DNA of 64,000 nt, taken from Undaria pinnatifida. Its lineage: Eukaryota; Sar; Phaeophyceae; Laminariales; Alariaceae. Below the pieces are notes generated by a model, which saw only the letters and a list, made by a program, of their open reading frames with translations, was not told the DNA's origin and made no database searches. The stretch spans positions 27,392,710 through 27,456,709 of the forward strand of contig JABAKD010000002.1 in assembly GCA_012845835.1 (NCBI GenBank), written 5' to 3'. Shown here in pieces: positions 57,101 to 64,000 of this stretch; position 1 is the stretch's first letter, and each line of letters opens with the position of its first letter. The position numbers and the translations under genes were made by a program.

Positions 57101-60100
57101 GATCTAAACCTCCTGAAAAACCCTCCCCCCCTCCCCCCTTTTTTTTTCCTTCTTTTCTCGCTCTCCCTTGCTCAAACGCCCCACCTAATATCGAAATCCG
57201 CCAGAGTAATAAACACTTCACGCACTGGATATCACCTGGTTATCTTTCTAGAGCCATCCATGCCGCTGCTTTTCCCCCCACTCGCCCCCCCCCCCCCCCC
57301 CGCCCCGAACGCCCCCTCCTTCCCCACAACCCGCACCATCGCGTAGACCTAGCACCACACGTATAGCAAGCCCCTACATCTATGCCACCTAAAGCCCTTC
57401 CCACCCCCCCCCCCCCCCCCTTCCCCCACCCCCCACCTCCCCACTCCCCCCACCCCATCCCACCCCCACCCCCTCGAACACTCCTCCCTCTACTCACTGA
57501 TTGTACGACTTTCAGGATATACATGATAAACTGGTGCATTCTTTCCAATACCTTCACATTTACCCCCTTAAAATAATGTAAAGTTTCCACGCACAGATTG
57601 AGCTGCCCCACCCCCCCCCCCCCCCCCCGCCCCAACCCCCCCCCCCCCCCCCGATGATAGTTTCCACGCACAAATTGAGCTGCCCCCCCCCCCCCCCCCG
57701 CCCCTTCCCTTTTCTCCCCACCTCCAACCCCGCTCGCTCCCTTTTGATCAAAACCAGGCCCCCACGTCCTTCAAAACTCCGCCCTCCCCTCACCGGTGAT
57801 TCGATTTACAGGATTCACTTGATAAACGGATGCATTTCCTTCCACAGCTGTCAGATTTTGTCCCCCTCAGAAACGGGTTTTAAAGTTTCCGCGCACAGAC
57901 TGACTAACATCACCCTGTTGACCCTGATAGCTACATTGTAGTTGCAAGGGGAGTCGCCGACCTATATCCTTAATGAGGACACACAACCCGTAATACGCAC
58001 GATCGGAGTATCACACACGGCTTGCAAAGATGAGTTCCGACAAAATATTCGATCTCACAGCTGGTGGAGTGTATTTTCATTTTGTATAATATACATATCC
58101 TCCTTCTTCAGCCTAGGTGCACCATCCAGTCCTTCTCTTGCCCCCCTGAGAGCGAGTATAGCCCTTACCCCCCCAACAAGCTCCCCAAACATCACCCATG
58201 CTCCCTCCTCTCTCTGCTGCCACATGTACAGGTGCTGTGTGTGGCAGACGCTCTTCCCCCATACGTGCTTGAATACGAATCCCGTAAACAATATCCTCCG
58301 TTCGCGCACTATCGCCAGTATGCTTTCGGAAGCTGTCTTGGCAAGCGCGTCGCGGCGCAAACGATAGATAGGAGGGTGTGCGTGTGGTCGTCGCCCTTCT
58401 GTTTCCGCCATCCGATGCATATGATGAGGAGCATGGAGTGAAAACCCGTCGTAGCCTGTCATATTCAGGCCTGTTCGGGCTTCACGTCAGGCAACCGTGT
58501 ACTACTGCTAGTATAATCTAGATTATACTACTAGTGTCTCGATCACCTCGGCTTTCAGCAAAACCAACCGCACCTTCAACCGCAAGCGCACACCCGGGCG
58601 ATCATAGATTTCCGTCTTGTACCGCTGGAAGCGCGCGCAGGCCTTCTGAAGACGTCGCGTTATATCGATGCTGAGGTCTCTGTAGCGGGGGGGGGGGGAT
58701 ATAAGAGCCTGTTTTGAGTGACCGCGGATCTGAGTCACGTCTTCTATAGGGAGGGAGAAGCAAGGGAGAGAGGAAAAGTGCGCAGACGCATCATATGATG
58801 CCCCCCCTCTCCGTCTCCCAGCTCCCTTATGTATGCCTTGTACCTGGTACCAGGTACTCATGGAACAGGCGACGGAACAGGGATGATTTTCTTGACCAAA
58901 TTATCATAAAATTGCAAAACGTCAGCTGGAGAGGAGTGCGATCGATTGAAAAACGTCAGCTGAGAGTACGACCGATTGAATGGTTGAAATTCGTCTTTGC
59001 AAGCTAATAAGGGCCCGTATTAACGAGGAACTTGCAAAATCGAATTTCGATTTTTTTTCATAGAATTGAATTTAATTTGCATCTGATTGGTCAAGAAATG
59101 AATCACCAAGCAGGCATTCTCAGAATTATTACGAAAAATCAAATTCAACAAAGAAGTAAAAAAAGACTTTCTCGGTCGAATTTTGTCGAAAATCGAAATT
59201 GAATTTAGGGAGTTTGTCCACCTAGACATGGCTTGTTCTGTGTAACCGAAGCCGGCCACGCGAATTGGTGCCATGTCGTCGGCTGATTGAGAGGCGAGCA
59301 GCCAACATTGCGAGAGGTAGAACCACCGGAGCAGCCGCAGCGCGGCCTCCGAAGGTCCTTAGCACAGCCTAGACCGCCTGCGACGCTTCGAAAACAACCG
59401 AGACCGCCGCAAACCCAGTTTTTCGTCCCCCTGCACCTCGAAAGTTACACGACCAACTACCACATGATGACTTCGCTCAGAAGTTCGACAGCTATATCCC
59501 CGTCGATGCTGCCCGTGTCGGGCGGCGGGGTGGCGCCAGCCCATCCAAGAGACACCTAGAGCCATAGCCTCCAAGCCGCTGCCGGCCAAAAGAATCTGCG
59601 GCTAGCCGCGGCGCTCCGGGGAGGACGCGAGCCATCGCTCGCCTCGGCCGTTGCCCACGGGTGTTCGTTGACCCTTTTGCGTTTTTAGAATTTTTTCATT
59701 TCCTAGAACGCACTGCGCCGTTCCTTGATAAGAACCAAAGTTGAATTTTTCGTGGATTTTTCATGAAATTAAAAAAAAAAAATCGAAATTCGATTTTGCA
59801 AGTTCCTCGTTAATTCGGGCCCTAAATAGTCTACAAGTAGTCTATACGTACTTCGAAGTATAAGATATTTTGATATTATTATGTAAAAAAAAAGAAAACT
59901 TTGAGAAGCACGTTTTGAAATTTTTCTAAAAGGATGGTTTTCGACTTCATGGAAGGCCGTACATATATATAGGAACCGAAGAACAAGGGTGTCGGCGGCG
60001 CGTTATTCACGCTACACGCGCGCAGAAACTGCTGCTGATCAGTGCAGTTCAACCAGCTGTGCATTTATTCTGCAGGCGCTCGTTCGAGGTACTCGAGATG

Positions 60101-63100
60101 GAGAATGACAAGGATTCCCCCCCGCGCCGAGAGAAAAGATCGACATGGACACACGTCAAGATTTCTGGAGCGCAGGTGTGATGTGATTGACTGCAGTCTT
60201 CTTGTTGAATCTTTGGTGATACATTTCATATAGTCAAGAGGCCTCGTCCAAGCGAGCTTTGGCTCGAGCCTCGCTTCACAGGCACATGGGAGAAGCTCGT
60301 TGGCGAGTCTATGTTCTCCACTGCACCGCTACGTACCCTGTGTGCAGCCAATCTTGAATACGATCGTGTCTCACGTGATAGCTGCGAAATTAAGTTGTTT
60401 TTCGTTGGGTAAACCCCAAGAGAAGCGCAGGAGCAGTATGCATAGTAGTAGCAGCATCAGCAGCAATAGTATTAGTATACAAGGTGCATACCAGGTACCG
60501 GTACAACACAGCCCTCTTGGTTGCTTTCTCGGGTTGTGTTGTGCGCGTTGGTTTATTCATTGCACAGCAACAGCTTACTGGTGGGTGGCTTGAGTACTGC
60601 CTGGCACTACTGTGTAGGTAGGGTTGATTGCGTGGGGTTGCTGAATGCAGCTCAATAGCGTGTTCGAGATGATGGGGCAACAACTGCCATTACCCCGGAC
60701 CGCGACAACTTGGATCCAGCATGCCGGCGAACGTCAAGGGGGGGGCTATTTACATTTGTTTGCTGTGTTCACGAACGCCATTAGAAAATTGCGGCATATT
60801 TAGATTCGTTCGGGCCTGATGCTTCTGCTGCGTACTCCGAGACTCGAGACGATGACACGCACGAGACAGAGAGGGAGAGGGAGAAGGTCCTAACACAGGT
60901 ATAGACTATGGGTTAGACGATTAGACACACGTTGCAGTCAACAAGTCAGAGTTGCGGACTACCAGTATTCAACAAGTCAATGTAAATGTACAATGTACGA
61001 GCGCAACAGCCTGCAGCACTGCTGTTCGGATACACGAGTCGGATTAGATGCCGTGTTGCCGTCGCCTGCGTTTGCTGTACATCACACCTGGAACATAGAT
61101 ACGTACCGCTATTTCAGCTCTGTACCACAACACAGCAGCAGTGTGTAGCAAATTCGATTCAGCAGGTCCAATCTTTCCTCTTGGCTCGTTTGTTGCGGGC
61201 TGTACTCTGTTGGGACACGCGCTGCTGCCCATGTACCGACCGAACACACGAAAATTCTGTTATTGTTATGTTGTGTGACCGCACAGCAGCAGTATACCGT
61301 CACAGGTGCAGTACAGCAGTGCAAGGAGCACTATCGCGCGACTAACTGCAGCATGTTTCGAGGATTTTGACCGCTTGCATCGTTGACCTTGGCCGAATTC
61401 GTCGCACAACCACGGCGGCCTGGGCTGCTTCTGCGCCGGAGACGCTGTAAGTTAAAATCGTGACCTATTTTCGTCGCTTTTACAGCCTGGGTTCCCAAAG
61501 AAACCGGGCTATGATATACCAGAATCTGGTGCTGCTGTAACACCAGGTGCTCGTATTCTCACTGCACGAGTCCAGTGTGCTTCTTCGGAGTATATAATAA
61601 GAACAGCGGGTATCCAAGTATGTATACCAGCCGTGTAGCATGGAAAGACACGTTCTCACTGACGCCGCCGTTGTCCCAGTCTTGTAGGATATTGCTGATA
61701 ATTGTACTCGTACATTCCGCGCAGGGTGCCTGACATTTGTATGTCTTTACCATATAGTGTTCATGGTTCAGCCCCGATTGTTCTTGCTCTTTGAGCTGAG
61801 CCAGACTTTGCCCGCTGCTTTTTTTCCGCAGATGCTCCGGAGGTACCTGGTACTTGTTGAGAAACAGTTCATTAGCAATATTATACGTACATCCCTGGAA
61901 CCAAGATAACTCAAGGCGCATATTTAGTCGGTACACAAGTACATATTTTTTCTCATTTTCTCTTTTCCCCTCTTTTTATGGTCTGGCTTGTTTGTTGTTG
62001 TCGTTGTTTTTTTTTCTAATCCTCCGGTGGATGGGGAAAAATCAAGCTTAAGCTCACGACACTTCCACGTAATTTCATACGCGTCGTGTGTCGGTTTTAA
62101 CTCAGATGCTTTCGCAACCCAACGCTAGCTGGCGTGTCCTTCGGATCCCGCTATAGCGATTGTTGTGTTCTCGTACTCGGTACGCTAGCGTTTCACTTGC
62201 TCTACCTCGATGAATTGCGACTGTTTGGTTTTACTATAAACTGTAGTTGTAAGGGGAGTCGCCGACCTATATCCTTAATGAGGACACACAACTCGTAATA
62301 CGCGCGATCTGGAGTATCACACACAGCTTGCAAAGATGAGTTTCGACGAAATCTTCGATCTCACAGCTGGAGTGTATTTTCATTTTTTATAATATGTCCA
62401 TAGGTTTCACAGCAGTCGCCTGTGACCACAGAATTTTGTATCTCTGTAGGATGAATCAGCCAGTAGAGTCCTCCACTCGGTACGAGTAGACAGTACTGAC
62501 GACACCAGAATATTCTTACTCAAACGCCCCACCAAATATCGAAATCCGCCACATTAATAAACACTTCACGCACAGGATATCACCTCATTATCTTTCGGGA
62601 GCCGTCCATGCTGCTGTCCCCCCCCCCCCCCCCCCCCGCCTCGAACGCCCCCTTCTTCCCCATCACCCGCACCATCGCCTAGACCTAGCACCACACGTAT
62701 AACAAACCCCTCACCTAAAGCCCTTCTCCCCCCCCCCCCCCCAACGCCCCCTCTTTTCCGACCACCTGCACGATCGCCTAGACCTAGCACCACGCGTATA
62801 ACAAGCTGCTACATATCTTTGATCTCACAGCCGAAGTGTATTTGAATATTATTCGTGACCTAAACCTCCTAAAAAATCTCCCCCCCCCTCCCCTCCCCCT
62901 CTTGCTCTCCCTTACTCAAACGCCCCACCAAATATCGAAATCCGCCACATTAATAAACACTTCACGCACAGGATATCACCTCATTATCTTTCGAGAGCCA
63001 TCCATGCCGCTGTGTATAACAAACCCCTCACCTAAAGCCCTTCTCCCCCCCCCCCCCCCAACGCCCCCTCTTTTCCGACCACCTGCACGATCGCCTAGAC

Positions 63101-64000
63101 CTAGCACCACGCGTATAACAAGCTGCTACATATCTTTGATCTCACAGCCGAAGTGTATTTGAATATTATTCGTGACCTAAACCTCCTAAAAAATCTCCCC
63201 CCCCCTCCCCTCCCCCTCTTGCTCTCCCTTACTCAAACGCCCCACCAAATATCGAAATCCGCCACATTAATAAACACTTCACGCACAGGATATCACCTCA
63301 TTATCTTTCGAGAGCCATCCATGCCGCTGTGTCCCCCCCCCCCCCCGCCTCGAATGCCCCCTTCTTCCCCATCACCCGCACCATCGCTTAGACCTAGCAC
63401 CACACGTATAACAAACCCGTCACCTAAAACCCTCCCCCCCCCCCCCCCCGCCCCCCCCACCCCCCCCGCCCCCCCCCCCCGCCCCCACACCCCCCACCTC
63501 CCCACCAACCCATCCCAACCCCACCCCCTCGAACACTCCACCCTCTTATTACTCACTGATTGTACGACTTACCCCAGGATATACATGATAAACTGATGTA
63601 TTATTTCCAAAACCGTCACATTTATCCCCTCAAAATAATGTATAGTTGCCAGGCACATATTGAGCTGCCCCACACGCCCCCCCCCCCCCCCCCCCCCCGC
63701 CCCAACCCCCCCCCCCCCCCTCCAAACCCGCTGGCTTTTGATCAAAACCAGCCCCCCACGTCCTTCAAAACTCCGCCCCATCCCCCTCAACGGTTATTCG
63801 ACTTACAAGATTCACTTGATAAAAGGATACATTTCCCTTTACAGCTGTCAGATTTTGTCCCCCTCAGAAACGGGTTTTATAGTTTCCGCGCACAGACTGA
63901 CTAAAATCATCCTGTTGACCCTGATAGCTACACTGTAGTTGTAAGGGGAGTCGCCGACCTATATCCTTAATGAGGACACACAACTCGTAATGCGCGCGAT

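Overview
This window is nuclear DNA of an intron-rich, repeat-laden eukaryote. Several things suggest a photosynthetic stramenopile, most likely a brown alga: a protein kinase of tyrosine-kinase-like type split into small exons by kilobase introns, and non-LTR retrotransposon C-termini of a kind I associate with Ectocarpus-like genomes. Very long C/G homopolymers and GTT/CTT/CCCT microsatellites, and TTAGGG-like telomere words inside repeats, fit this. The organism is an inference. No rRNA, CRISPR array, operon or bacterial gene is visible. Most open frames here are read-through of low-complexity DNA.

Layout. (1) 1-3240: exons of an unrecognised plus-strand gene (22-322, 1785-2078, 2784-about 3020), followed by coding-looking sequence in two shifted frames. 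(2) 3240-22800: gene-poor DNA. It holds a GGAAGCTTCC palindrome array, a diverged 1-kb duplication carrying a GTT microsatellite, several inverted-repeat element families, a hAT-like element, a 260-bp direct duplication and clusters of short repeated words. (3) 23087-32986: the one well-supported gene, a minus-strand kinase with seven exons whose phases all agree (413 codons, C-terminus not found). Its introns hold poly-G/C tracts, microsatellites, a retrotransposon C-terminal fragment and short elements. (4) 33600-64000: nested mobile elements. These are a non-LTR retrotransposon (here LINE-I) with a GTT/AAC tail, two SINE families, a miniature LTR element (TRIM) with 84-bp LTRs and a tRNA-like internal region, a PIF/Harbinger-like element with TAA duplications, and a superfamily of repeats headed by a conserved hairpin motif. 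One plausible host first exon lies at 45254-45499.

The two most interesting signals are these. First, a roughly 50-nt hairpin motif occurs at more than a dozen sites in three or four sequence subfamilies. Its loop strand CTTTGCAAGCT is nearly invariant while the stems differ and stay paired, and it occurs twice as a head-to-head pair. Second, a complete TRIM retroelement has identical 84-bp LTRs and recurrent 4-bp target duplications (GCCC, CCAA, ATAC), with a tRNA-like A/B-box sequence immediately after its 5' LTR.

Nesting gives a relative chronology: SINE-1 inside the hairpin-headed repeat (TSD ATCCTTA), SINE-1 inside the TRIM LTR, a SINE inside LINE-I (TSD TGTCT), and the Harbinger-like element next to a hairpin motif. 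All family names here are descriptive labels, because no database could be searched.
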